A DNA stretch of 9,026 nucleotides, taken from DASPXK01 sp035637315. GTDB taxonomy: Bacteria; Chloroflexota; UBA6077; JACCZL01. Shown here piece by piece: positions 1 through 5,358 of this stretch (the first letter of the stretch is position 1; every line of letters starts with the position of its first letter). The notes under the pieces were generated by a model, which ran no database searches, was not told the origin of the DNA, and was given only the letters and a program-made list of their open reading frames with translations. The position numbers and the translations under genes are program-made. Where the stretch lies: NCBI GenBank assembly GCA_035637315.1, contig DASPXK010000251.1, positions 1 through 9,026 on the forward strand, read 5' to 3'.

Positions 1-60
1 GTGTACGTATTCTCGGGCTTCTTGTCCGACGAGGAGAAGGACCGAGCCAGGCCGCTCTAG
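1..60 (+). CDS. C-terminal end of an unidentified protein (partial)
   Basis: The first 19 codons of the window are open and end in TAG at 58-60, giving a tail that ends FSGFLSDEEKDRARPL. The sequence is acidic then basic, as in an ordinary soluble C-terminus. The frame is open from the first base and is followed by non-coding sequence, so I read it as the 3' end of a gene cut by the left edge. It is too short to assign to a family. A chance open stretch of this length cannot be excluded. Confidence 0.45.
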   Translation: MYVFSGFLSDEEKDRARPL

Positions 61-119
61 CGGTGGCACACGCCTCGGATGCCACGGGCGGGGGAGCAAG
101 CGCTTGGATAAGTCGACAG

Positions 120-148
120 TTGACGAACCGCGCCGATCGAGCCATAGT
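120..148 (+). promoter_or_regulatory. Sigma-70-like promoter for the DinB-like gene
   Basis: TTGACG (120-125, 5 of 6 to the -35 consensus) is separated by 17 bp from CATAGT (143-148, 4 of 6 to the -10 consensus). Transcription would start near 155 and leave a leader of about 80 bases before the ATG at 238. Nothing else stands out in the 61-237 intergenic stretch apart from a short 6-bp hairpin at 63-85. Confidence 0.5.
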
Positions 149-237
149 ACCCTGTCCTTCGGCTCCGCAACCCATCGAGCGTTTGCGTGTTCGGCGCGCG
201 ATCAGTTGGGCGGGCAAGTAACTGAGGAGGCACGACC

Positions 238-720
238 ATGGGTCAACGGGCGGAGGCGCTGGCGGCGCAGTTCGAGCAGGCCAACGCCGACGTGATCTCG
301 GCGATCGACGGGCTTTCGGACACCCAGTGGCGGGCTATGTGCGCTGGCGAGAACTGGCCAGTCGGCGTGACCGCTCACCACATCGCAGGCGGCCACCAGC
401 CGATCTCGGGCTTCGTCCAAATGATCGCCAACAGTCAGCCGCTGCCGGCCCTGACGAGCGAGATGCTCGACCAGGGCAACGCCCAGCACGCCCAGCAGTA
501 CGCCAACTGCACGAAGGCCGAGACCCTCGAGCTCCTGCGCAGCCAGGGGCAGGCCGCGGCCAATCTGGTCAGGGGCCTGAGCGACGAGCAGCTCGATAGG
601 TCACAGCCGCTGAGCTTGGTGGGCGGCGCGGTCTGGACCACGCAGCAGTTCATCGAGAACGGCTTGATCGGGCACCCCAGGGGCCACCTCGAGAGCATCA
701 AAAAGGCGTGCGGCTTGTAG
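238..720 (+). CDS. DinB-like / mycothiol-dependent maleylpyruvate isomerase-type four-helix protein
   Basis: A 160-residue soluble protein of the usual length for the DinB/YfiT-like four-helix bundle superfamily. Visible hallmarks are an N-terminal helix (EALAAQFEQANADVISAIDGL), the W-x6-GENWPVGVTAHHI segment with His47/His48, and a C-terminal helix with His146 and His150 (GHPRGHLESI). Together these give the H...H-x3-H pattern that binds a divalent metal in this superfamily. Members include thiol-dependent S-transferases, isomerases and damage-inducible proteins. The substrate cannot be predicted from sequence, and I infer only a metal-dependent thiol-transferase-like role in the cytoplasm. 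The start is well supported by GAGGAGG at 224-230, 7 bases before the ATG. It is a single-gene unit behind its own promoter. Its 3' end faces the decayed protease gene, whose former reading frame runs into it on the other strand. Confidence 0.75.
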   Translation: MGQRAEALAAQFEQANADVISAIDGLSDTQWRAMCAGENWPVGVTAHHIAGGHQPISGFVQMIANSQPLPALTSEMLDQGNAQHAQQYANCTKAETLELLRSQGQAAANLVRGLSDEQLDRSQPLSLVGGAVWTTQQFIENGLIGHPRGHLESIKKACGL

Positions 721-860
721 CCGTCTGCTACATCCTCCGGCGCCTGGCCGCCGCGCTCCCGCTCGGTCGGGGCGCGGCGAACCGGGGCCGGCTCGCGCGG
801 GCCGTAGGGCAGCGGGATGTACTGGACCGAAGGGCGGCGCTGGCTGGCCTGCGGGAAGAG
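721..860 (-). other. Orphaned C-terminal tail of the decayed SDH-type protease gene
   Basis: Minus-strand codons directly after the TAG at 861-863 remain open in the same frame. They read LFPQASQRRPSVQYIPLP and then a Pro/Arg-rich tail. From memory, relatives of this protease family end in a similar (L)xPQ...RxPSVxYxPxP tail, so I interpret this stretch as former coding sequence cut off by a CAG-to-TAG change. No stop appears in this frame before it enters the antisense of the DinB-like gene, so the original end cannot be placed. No other gene or signal is visible here. Confidence 0.5.
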
Positions 861-1610
861 CTACATCAGGTCAAATACATCTCGCGGCATGTCTGTGGAG
901 ATGGGTAGGCCCAGCTCGCGCGCCTCGCGCACGCCGATCGGATAGTCGTGGGTCCACGTCCCGCTGGCCAGCGTCCGCGCCAGAGCCGTCGCCCGCTCGG
1001 TCGGCATCCGCCCGTCCAGTAGCTCCTTGACCGCCTGCTCCACCTGACGGATCGCCTTTTCGGCCACGTCGGCCAGAATGACCGTCTGATCGTCGACCTC
1101 GGCGATCGGCTTGCGCTCGATCATCTTCAGCACGGAGGCGGCCGGATACTGGCCAAGCTGCGGGTCGACCGGGCCCAGCCGCGTGCTCGCCCATCACGAT
1201 CTCGTTGGCGGCCAGCGCGACTAGTGTCCCGCCGCTCATCGCGTAGTGGGGGACGAAGACGGTCACCTTGGCCGGGTGCTGGCGGAGAGCGAGCGCGATC
1301 TGCTCGGCGGCCAGCACCAGCCCGCCCGGCGTGTGAAGGATCAAGTCGATCGGAACCGTTTTGTCCGTGAGCTGGATCGCGCGCAGGAGGTCCTCCGAGT
1401 CCTGAATGTCGATGAACCGCGCGATCGGGAAACCGAGGAAGCTCATCGTCTCCTGGCGATGGATCAGCCCGATCACGCGACTGCCGCGCTGCTCCTCGAG
1501 CGCCGGAACGCCCTGACCCGCTGGGCGTCCACCCAGCGGCGACGAATGATTGGCTGGAGTGAGCTGATGATGAAGAAGATCCACAGGATGTCAAAGAACG
1601 ACAAGGACAC
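861..1610 (-). pseudogene. Decayed SDH-type Clp-fold serine protease (ClpP/SppA-like), two frameshifts plus premature stop
   Basis: Reading three frame segments in order reconstructs one protein of the serine dehydrogenase proteinase family (SDH_sah, Clp fold). Segment 1, from GTG at 1610, has GGGAGGTG 5 bases upstream and encodes a hydrophobic anchor (FFDILWIFFIISSLQPII) and a basic RRRWVDAQRVRAF stretch. Near 1500-1503 one base is missing. Segment 2 begins LEEQRGSRVIGLIHRQ and contains the HTPGG oxyanion loop and HYAMSGGT, with the expected nucleophile Ser. Near 1178-1183 the frame shifts again (2-base loss or 1-base gain). Segment 3 runs LGPVDPQLGQYPAASVLKMI to THDYPIGVREARELGLP and stops at TAG 861-863. 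The two shifts cancel, so segments 1 and 3 share a frame. Known members are membrane-anchored proteases of unclear substrate. Three lesions in one gene while its neighbours are intact favour a true pseudogene over sequencing error. Confidence 0.8.
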
Positions 1611-1657
1611 CGGCGCACCTCCCGCGCTCGAGGCCACACGGTAACGTATCGTCTTCT

Positions 1658-1733
1658 TATCATCGTGAGCGCCGCGAAGGATCTCGGCATCCTCGCCCAG
1701 GACCGAGATCCTTCGCTTTCGCTGAGGACGACA
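1658..1733. repeat. MITE-like imperfect palindrome
   Basis: A perfect 14-bp inverted repeat, GCGAAGGATCTCGG (1674-1687) and CCGAGATCCTTCGC (1703-1716), flanks a 15-base loop. Outside it the arms stay similar but imperfect for about 16 more bases (left from about 1658, right to about 1733). The form (GATCTCG ... CGAGATC followed by CTTCGCTttCGCTgAGGAcGACA) recalls interspersed palindromes found in many copies in Chloroflexota and other bacteria. It lies downstream of the 1747-2550 gene and upstream of the protease pseudogene. There is no T-run on either side, so it is not a classical intrinsic terminator. It encodes nothing. Confidence 0.6.
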
Positions 1734-1746
1734 GAAGGAGAGCCGC

Positions 1747-2550
1747 CTAACCCACTGTAGCGACGACCGCGATCAGCCCGCTGCCCAGGGTGAGCGTCGC
1801 GCTGATGGTTTGCGTGGTGGGGTCGACGATCGCGGGCACGGCGGTCCAGCTCGTGCCGTCGAACACGGCCAGTCTGAGCGACCCGACCTCGAGCGCGGCG
1901 AGGTCGGCTTGGCTCAGCGCCACCGTGACCTGGGCCAGCGTGGCCACAGGCTCACCACTTGTGGGGTCCCGAAACTCAAGCTGGAAGAGGGTGCCGCCGA
2001 GCTGCATCTCAGGCGGAAACGACGCCAGGGCCGGGGCCGCGGTCGGGTCCAACCGCTGAAGCGAGGCCGTCACGTCTTGGGGGGCGCCGCCCGCCGGCAC
2101 ACTGACCTGGACTGTCCCAGCGGGCGTCGTGATCGTCACGGTCGCGCCGTCCGTCGAGGAGACGGGGGCCTCGAGAGGCGGCGCGATCGCCGGCGCGTCG
2201 GGTGACGCACCGCTCTCCCGGATGACGCTAGGCGCGGGCCCGGTCACCTGAGTCTGGGTGTCGGGCAGATCCCGGCCGCTGTCGGAAGAGTTCCGCCCGG
2301 AATGGCATCTAGGCCTGGATTTCTCCTTGCCACACGACTTGTCGTCGTCGGGCTCGGCAGCCGGGGCGGAGACCTGGGCCGGGCTTGGCGGGCCCCCGGG
2401 GGTGGGCACGGGGATTGGGCCGATGGTTTGGCCGTACGCCGAGCCCCAGCTGACCAGCAGGGCGGTCAGCGTCACGATCCCAGCCAAACTCGCCACTACC
2501 CAGATCGCTAGACCGGGCGCGGAAAGACGCGCCGACTCGGGCCGCTCCAC
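1747..2550 (-). CDS. Membrane-anchored or secreted protein with Pro-rich linker and C-terminal beta domain
   Basis: 267 residues. A short N-terminus with two Arg precedes one hydrophobic segment (about residues 13-34), ending GSAYGQT, which could be an uncleaved anchor or a signal peptide cut near residue 40. Next comes a Pro/Ala-rich stretch (41-65) and a charged segment with an acidic DDDK and a Cys pair (C73, C82). A longer disordered linker follows to about 135. The C-terminal part (about 136-267) is rich in Thr/Val and reads as beta strands, including VTITTPAGTVQVSVPAG and LAVFDGTSWTAVPAIVDPTT. The closing 'W-x-P-x-VDP-T-T...T-ATL...S-G-L-I-A-V' pattern is typical of extracellular beta-sandwich modules in Chloroflexota surface proteins. 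I do not recognise the specific family and suggest an extracytoplasmic structural or binding role. The start is GTG at 2550, with AGGGAGG at 2562-2568, 11 bases away. Confidence 0.7.
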   Translation of the reverse strand: MERPESARLSAPGLAIWVVASLAGIVTLTALLVSWGSAYGQTIGPIPVPTPGGPPSPAQVSAPAAEPDDDKSCGKEKSRPRCHSGRNSSDSGRDLPDTQTQVTGPAPSVIRESGASPDAPAIAPPLEAPVSSTDGATVTITTPAGTVQVSVPAGGAPQDVTASLQRLDPTAAPALASFPPEMQLGGTLFQLEFRDPTSGEPVATLAQVTVALSQADLAALEVGSLRLAVFDGTSWTAVPAIVDPTTQTISATLTLGSGLIAVVATVG

Positions 2551-2597
2551 CGCTCTGGCGGCCTCCCTTCGCTGCCCCGGCGCGGGCTCAGCCGGCG

Positions 2598-2603
2598 AGT
2601 ATA
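2598..2603 (-). promoter_or_regulatory. Candidate -10 element for the 1747-2550 gene
   Basis: On the minus strand TATACT (2603 to 2598) matches the -10 consensus at 5 of 6 positions. Transcription would start about 40 bases before the GTG at 2550 and keep the ribosome site in the leader. No good -35 hexamer lies at the right distance; that position falls inside the 2609-2635 direct repeat. Confidence 0.35.
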
Positions 2604-2608
2604 CCTAA

Positions 2609-2635
2609 TGGCGTATGCCGAGTGGCGTATGCCGA
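2609..2635. repeat. Tandem 13-bp direct repeat with GGC-N4-GCC symmetry
   Basis: TGGCGTATGCCGA occurs at 2609-2621 and again at 2623-2635, a period of 14 bp (two heptamers). Each copy contains the partly symmetrical core GGCGTATGCC. The repeat lies between divergent promoters and just upstream of the TATACT element. It could be an operator, but it adjoins the heptamer block and may simply be a diverged part of that element. Confidence 0.55.
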
Positions 2636-2640
2636 CCTCC

Positions 2641-2695
2641 ACTCGGGACTCACGGCTCGCGACTCGCGAAACCAACTCGCCACTCGCCACTCGCG
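2641..2695. repeat. Heptamer tandem repeat block (RCTCRCN)n, copy 1
   Basis: Seven near-identical heptamers lie head to tail: ACTCGGG, ACTCACG, GCTCGCG, ACTCGCG, a 6-base interruption (AAACCA), then ACTCGCC, ACTCGCC, ACTCGCG. The same heptamer motif recurs at 5331-5358. The pattern is analogous to the short tandemly repeated repetitive (STRR) heptamers described in cyanobacteria. It occupies the leader/promoter region of the DUF151 gene and has no coding role. Confidence 0.75.
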
Positions 2696-2705
2696 GGTGT
2701 ACAAT
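2677..2705 (+). promoter_or_regulatory. Candidate promoter for the DUF151 nuclease gene
   Basis: TACAAT at 2700-2705 matches the -10 consensus at 5 of 6 positions. With a 17-bp spacer the -35 would be TCGCCA (2677-2682, 4 of 6), which lies within the heptamer repeats. The predicted start near 2712 leaves a leader of about 70 bases. A similar TACAAT precedes the E1-alpha gene. Confidence 0.45.
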
Positions 2706-2779
2706 ATGGGCGCCTCACCCTCCGGTCGCGGACTCTCGGGCAGGGCGACTCGCGATCCCGGGCAACAAGGAGCGCAGAC

Positions 2780-3337
2780 GTGATCGAAGTCTTCGTCGAG
2801 AGCATCCGCGTGAATATGACGAACTACAAGCGCGTGGTCATGCTCAAGGAGAAGACTGCGCAGCGATACCTCCCCATCTGGATCGGGCACTTCGAGGCAG
2901 ACGCGATCGCCATCCCGATGCAGAACGTGCCGGTCGCTCGCCCACTGACTCACGACCTGCTCGGCTCGGTCATCGGCGCCCTCGGCGGCAAGGTCACCCA
3001 GGTCGTCATCAACGAGTTGGCCGACGAGACCTTCTACGCCAAGGTCGTCATCGACGACAATGGCCGACACGTCGAGGTCGACTCCCGGCCGAGCGACGCG
3101 ATCGCCCTGGCCATTCGCGCAAAGGTCCCGATCTACGTTGACGAGTCGGTCCTGGACCAGGCCGGGATGGTCTTCGACGCCGAGGCAGAGGGCGAAGAGG
3201 CCGAAGGCGAGGCCCAGGGGGCCGCGGCCGAGGTGCTCGACGAGTCGAAGCTGGGCGTCTTCAAGGATTTCATCGAGACGCTCGACATCGAAGACCTCGG
3301 CGGCAAAGGCGGCCAGGAAAAGCCCGAGAAGAAATAG
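2780..3337 (+). CDS. DUF151 bifunctional nuclease family protein
   Basis: 185 residues. The N-terminal 130 or so form the DUF151/bifunctional nuclease (BFN) domain, seen from IEVFVESIRVN through LPIWIGHFEADAIA (31-44), RPLTHDLL (54-61) and DSRPSDAIALAIR (101-113) to the IYVDESVLDQAG end. Characterised members, such as plant BBD proteins and the structurally solved Thermotoga protein, cut DNA and RNA or form oligomers. The cellular role in bacteria is not settled. After the domain come a low-complexity acidic linker (about 133-150) and a helix ending in a Lys-rich tail, a common arrangement in Actinobacteria and Chloroflexota. The GTG start is set by AAGGAG at 2767-2772, 7 bases upstream, and by the family N-terminus (M/V-IEV). 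The reading frame is open further upstream to 2615, but that part is repeat sequence. It appears monocistronic, with a strong terminator just after the stop. Confidence 0.9.
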   Translation: MIEVFVESIRVNMTNYKRVVMLKEKTAQRYLPIWIGHFEADAIAIPMQNVPVARPLTHDLLGSVIGALGGKVTQVVINELADETFYAKVVIDDNGRHVEVDSRPSDAIALAIRAKVPIYVDESVLDQAGMVFDAEAEGEEAEGEAQGAAAEVLDESKLGVFKDFIETLDIEDLGGKGGQEKPEKK

Positions 3338-3353
3338 GGACCTAACCCCCGAA

Positions 3354-3384
3354 CCCCCTTCCCTTCAGGGAAGGGGGCGTTTTT
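3354..3384 (+). terminator. Intrinsic terminator of the DUF151 gene, made from a C-rich interspersed repeat
   Basis: CCCCCTTCCC (3354-3363) pairs perfectly with GGGAAGGGGG (3368-3377) around a TTCA loop and is followed by CG and five T's (3380-3384), a classical rho-independent terminator on the + strand. The full element starts CCTAACCCCC at 3341, three bases after the TAG stop, and belongs to the same repeat family as 7817-7860 and the two arms at 8927-9015. The T-run touches the stop codon of the convergent coiled-coil gene. On the minus strand it lacks a T-run. Confidence 0.85.
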
Positions 3385-4391
3385 CACTGCTCGCGCCCGG
3401 GTGGGGTCAGCAGCCGCGCCACCAGAGCCCGCCAGCCACGCTTCCGCTCGCCGGGCCGCCGGCCGGGCGGCAAGGCAGCCAGCCAAGCCGCCAGGTCACC
3501 TTCGAGTCGCGATCGGTCCGCCTCGAACAACTGAAGCCGGCTGCGCATTCCCTCGGCCTCCACTCGCAGGGCCGTGATTCTCCACGTCAGGACCCGGTTG
3601 TTGTGGCGCAGCTCGAACAGGCGCAGCCGAAGCGTGGCGTGACGACGCTCCAGTTGATTGAGCTTCAGGTGGGCCTGCTCGCGAGCGGACTCCACCGACG
3701 CGGCATCGTCCGGATCGACCTCGCTCGCCTCGCGCTCCCGAAGCGCAAGCGATAGTCCCTGGGCAAAAACGGCCAGACGGGCGTGCTGGCCCCACTCGGC
3801 TAGCCAGCCAGAGGCTTCAGCCAGGCGGTCGCCCGCCTCGAGAACCGCGCCCGCCATCGCCAGCTCGACTTCGACGAGCTCAGCTCCCTCGAGCAGATCT
3901 TCGTGCATGGCGCGCCGCTTGCGTGCGTAGGAGGGCTCGGGCGCAGTCAGCTCCTCGTGCTCGGGCAGCGGCACCGTGGGAGCGCCCAGACGGGCCAGCT
4001 CTCGTTTCAGGCGCTCCTCCTCACGTCGTGAGGCAACGATCTGGCCGCGCAGCGCCAGGTGGTCGTCGGCCAGCTCCAGCCAGGTCTTCTCGAGCGCTTC
4101 ACCCTCCTGCCTGAGCTGTACGACGCCGTACCTGGTGCACGTATACCCACTGTCGATGGCCAGCAGCTCGGCTCGAGTACGAGTCAGCGCCTCGAGGAGC
4201 TCGGCGGGAGCGGAGCCCCGGATCGGCGCCAGCTCGCCCCCCTTCTCGACAAAGGCGACCCCTCGCTCGAACAGGTGGCCAAACGCCTCGGCCGGCGTCG
4301 GCCAGCCGGCGCCGGCGAGCTCGAGCCCCAGCTCGTACGTGTCACGCAGCATGCCCAGGCGCGGTTGAGCATCGTCGGTCGCTGCTCCCAT
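3384..4391 (-). CDS. Coiled-coil protein of unknown function
   Basis: 335 residues, not recognised. It has no membrane segment and no signal peptide. The N-terminal 60 residues look globular (TYELGLELAGAGWPTPAEAFGHLFERG). The rest is dominated by Leu/Ala/Glu/Arg-rich helices with heptad character at about 65-135, 155-225 and 232-310. A short Pro-rich break near 137-150 (APTVPLPEHEELTAPEPS) divides the first from the second. The C-terminus is strongly basic (GRRPGERKRGWRALVARLL), which might bind nucleic acid or membrane phospholipid. The start is ATG at 4391, or the adjoining GTG at 4394; neither has a clear ribosome site. It begins about 20 bases after the HMG-CoA lyase stop, so it is probably the last gene of that transcription unit and translationally coupled. 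It ends against the terminator of the convergent DUF151 gene. A scaffold or division/cell-envelope role is possible but is only a guess. Confidence 0.7.
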   Translation of the reverse strand: MGAATDDAQPRLGMLRDTYELGLELAGAGWPTPAEAFGHLFERGVAFVEKGGELAPIRGSAPAELLEALTRTRAELLAIDSGYTCTRYGVVQLRQEGEALEKTWLELADDHLALRGQIVASRREEERLKRELARLGAPTVPLPEHEELTAPEPSYARKRRAMHEDLLEGAELVEVELAMAGAVLEAGDRLAEASGWLAEWGQHARLAVFAQGLSLALREREASEVDPDDAASVESAREQAHLKLNQLERRHATLRLRLFELRHNNRVLTWRITALRVEAEGMRSRLQLFEADRSRLEGDLAAWLAALPPGRRPGERKRGWRALVARLLTPPGREQ

Positions 4392-4412
4392 CACAGGGCT
4401 AGTATGCCGCCT

Positions 4413-5336
4413 CTAAGCGGCGTGGGTGCCTTGCTTGGCCTGGTAGACCTTGCTGGTCAGCGGATGGCCAACCTTGTCCGCGATGAACCGCGAGGCAGCC
4501 AGCAGCGCGTCCAGACTCACGCCACTCAGGGTGCCCAGACCATCGAGCAGGTAGAGCAAGTCCTCGGTGGCCAGGTTGCCCGCGGCGCCCGGCGCAAACG
4601 GACATCCTCCCAGGCCGCCCGCCGACGTGTCGAAGATCCAGTAGCCCATCTGCAGCGCCAGCAGCGTGTTGGCCAGCGCCGTCCCACGCGTGTCGTGAAA
4701 GTGCAGCCCAACGCGGTCTACGCCGAAGCGCTCAGCGACCGGCACCAGCACGTTCTCCACCAGGCGTGGCGTGGCTACGCCGATCGTATCGCCCAGCGAC
4801 AGCTCGTCGATGCCCAGCTCGAGGAGCCGTCCGGCCACTCGGAGCGCCGCTTCGGGCGCCACCGGACCCTCGTATGGGCAGCCGAAGACAGTCGAGATGT
4901 AGCCCCGAACCGAGACCCCGCAGCCACGCGCAAGGCGGAGCACCTCGCCGATGTTGTGGACTGACTCGTCGATCGTCGCGTTGACGTTGCGCTGATTGAA
5001 GCTGTCCGTCGCGGCGGTGAACACCGCCACGTCACGCGCCCCCGCCTCGAGCGCGCGCTCCATCCCGCGCGTGTTGGGCACGAGGACCGGGTAACGCACG
5101 CCCGGACGCCTGGTGATGGCACGGCACACGTCAGCCGCGTCGGCCAGCTGCGCCACCGCCTTCGGATGAACGAACGACGTGACCTCGACGACTTCGAGCC
5201 CGCTCTCGCTCAGCAGGTCGATGAAGCGGACCTTGTCCTCGGTCGAGATGGTGCGCTCCTCGTTCTGGAGCCCATCCCGGGGCCCGACCTCGACGATCCG
5301 CACGCGCCGCGGCAGTCCCTGGAGCACACTACTCAC
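4413..5336 (-). CDS. mvaB: Hydroxymethylglutaryl-CoA lyase
   Basis: Splits (S)-3-hydroxy-3-methylglutaryl-CoA into acetyl-CoA and acetoacetate, the last step of leucine degradation, using a divalent metal in a TIM-barrel of the DRE-TIM (HMGL-like) family. The 307-residue length is normal. Diagnostic motifs are all present: VGPRDGLQNE (17-26) with catalytic Arg20 and metal ligand Asp21; SFVHPK (54-59); FTAATDSFNQRNVNATIDES (106-125); GCPYEG (152-157); GDTIGVATP (182-190); HFHDTRGTALANTL (212-225) with metal-binding His212 and His214; and GLGGCPFAPGAAGNLATEDL (241-260) with the catalytic Cys245. The gene lies 6 bases after the carboxylase stop, implying one transcript. The GTG start at 5336 lies inside a heptamer repeat and has no Shine-Dalgarno sequence, so initiation probably depends on coupling to the upstream gene. 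A second in-frame GTG at 5327 is an alternative. The symbol liuE is used for the same function. Confidence 0.93.
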   Translation of the reverse strand: MSSVLQGLPRRVRIVEVGPRDGLQNEERTISTEDKVRFIDLLSESGLEVVEVTSFVHPKAVAQLADAADVCRAITRRPGVRYPVLVPNTRGMERALEAGARDVAVFTAATDSFNQRNVNATIDESVHNIGEVLRLARGCGVSVRGYISTVFGCPYEGPVAPEAALRVAGRLLELGIDELSLGDTIGVATPRLVENVLVPVAERFGVDRVGLHFHDTRGTALANTLLALQMGYWIFDTSAGGLGGCPFAPGAAGNLATEDLLYLLDGLGTLSGVSLDALLAASRFIADKVGHPLTSKVYQAKQGTHAA

Positions 5337-5358
5337 TACTCGCTACTCGCTGCTCGCT
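5331..5358. repeat. Heptamer tandem repeat block (RCTCRCT)n, copy 2, spanning a gene junction
   Basis: On the + strand four heptamers lie in register: ACTCACT, ACTCGCT, ACTCGCT, GCTCGCT, with a one-mismatch fifth copy GCACACT at 5324-5330. The motif is the same as at 2641-2695. On the minus strand the block encodes the last residues of the biotin-dependent carboxylase (ASSE and the TAG stop), the 6-base gap, and the GTG start of the HMG-CoA lyase. Confidence 0.75.

Noticed and set aside
63..85. Hairpin GTGGCA/TGCCAC after the first partial gene, considered as a terminator
   Set aside because: Only 6 bp of stem with an 11-base loop, followed by G-rich sequence without T's.
435..701. Minus-strand frame opposite the DinB-like gene
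   Set aside because: It continues the frame of the protease tail, but its sequence has no family resemblance and the + strand gene has a clear ribosome site and His motif. I treat it as antisense shadow, not as part of the protease.
1127..1690. 187-codon minus-strand frame overlapping the protease pseudogene
   Set aside because: It is in the wrong frame for every conserved protease segment and is Arg/Ser/Pro-rich.
1674..1716. Strong hairpin considered as an intrinsic terminator for the 1747-2550 gene
   Set aside because: No T-run follows on either strand, and the longer imperfect arms fit an interspersed repeat better.
2641..2695. Possible CRISPR-like array
   Set aside because: The units are 7 bp with no spacers and no cas genes nearby, so it is a simple tandem repeat.
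2615..2779. 55-codon N-terminal extension of the DUF151 protein
   Set aside because: It translates the heptamer repeats and promoter, while the family N-terminus and an ideal ribosome site fix the start at 2780.
4059..4964. 301-codon open frame on the + strand
   Set aside because: It lies antisense to HMG-CoA lyase and the coiled-coil gene. Its translation has no family signature, while the opposite strand shows full catalytic motifs. High GC explains the long open frame.
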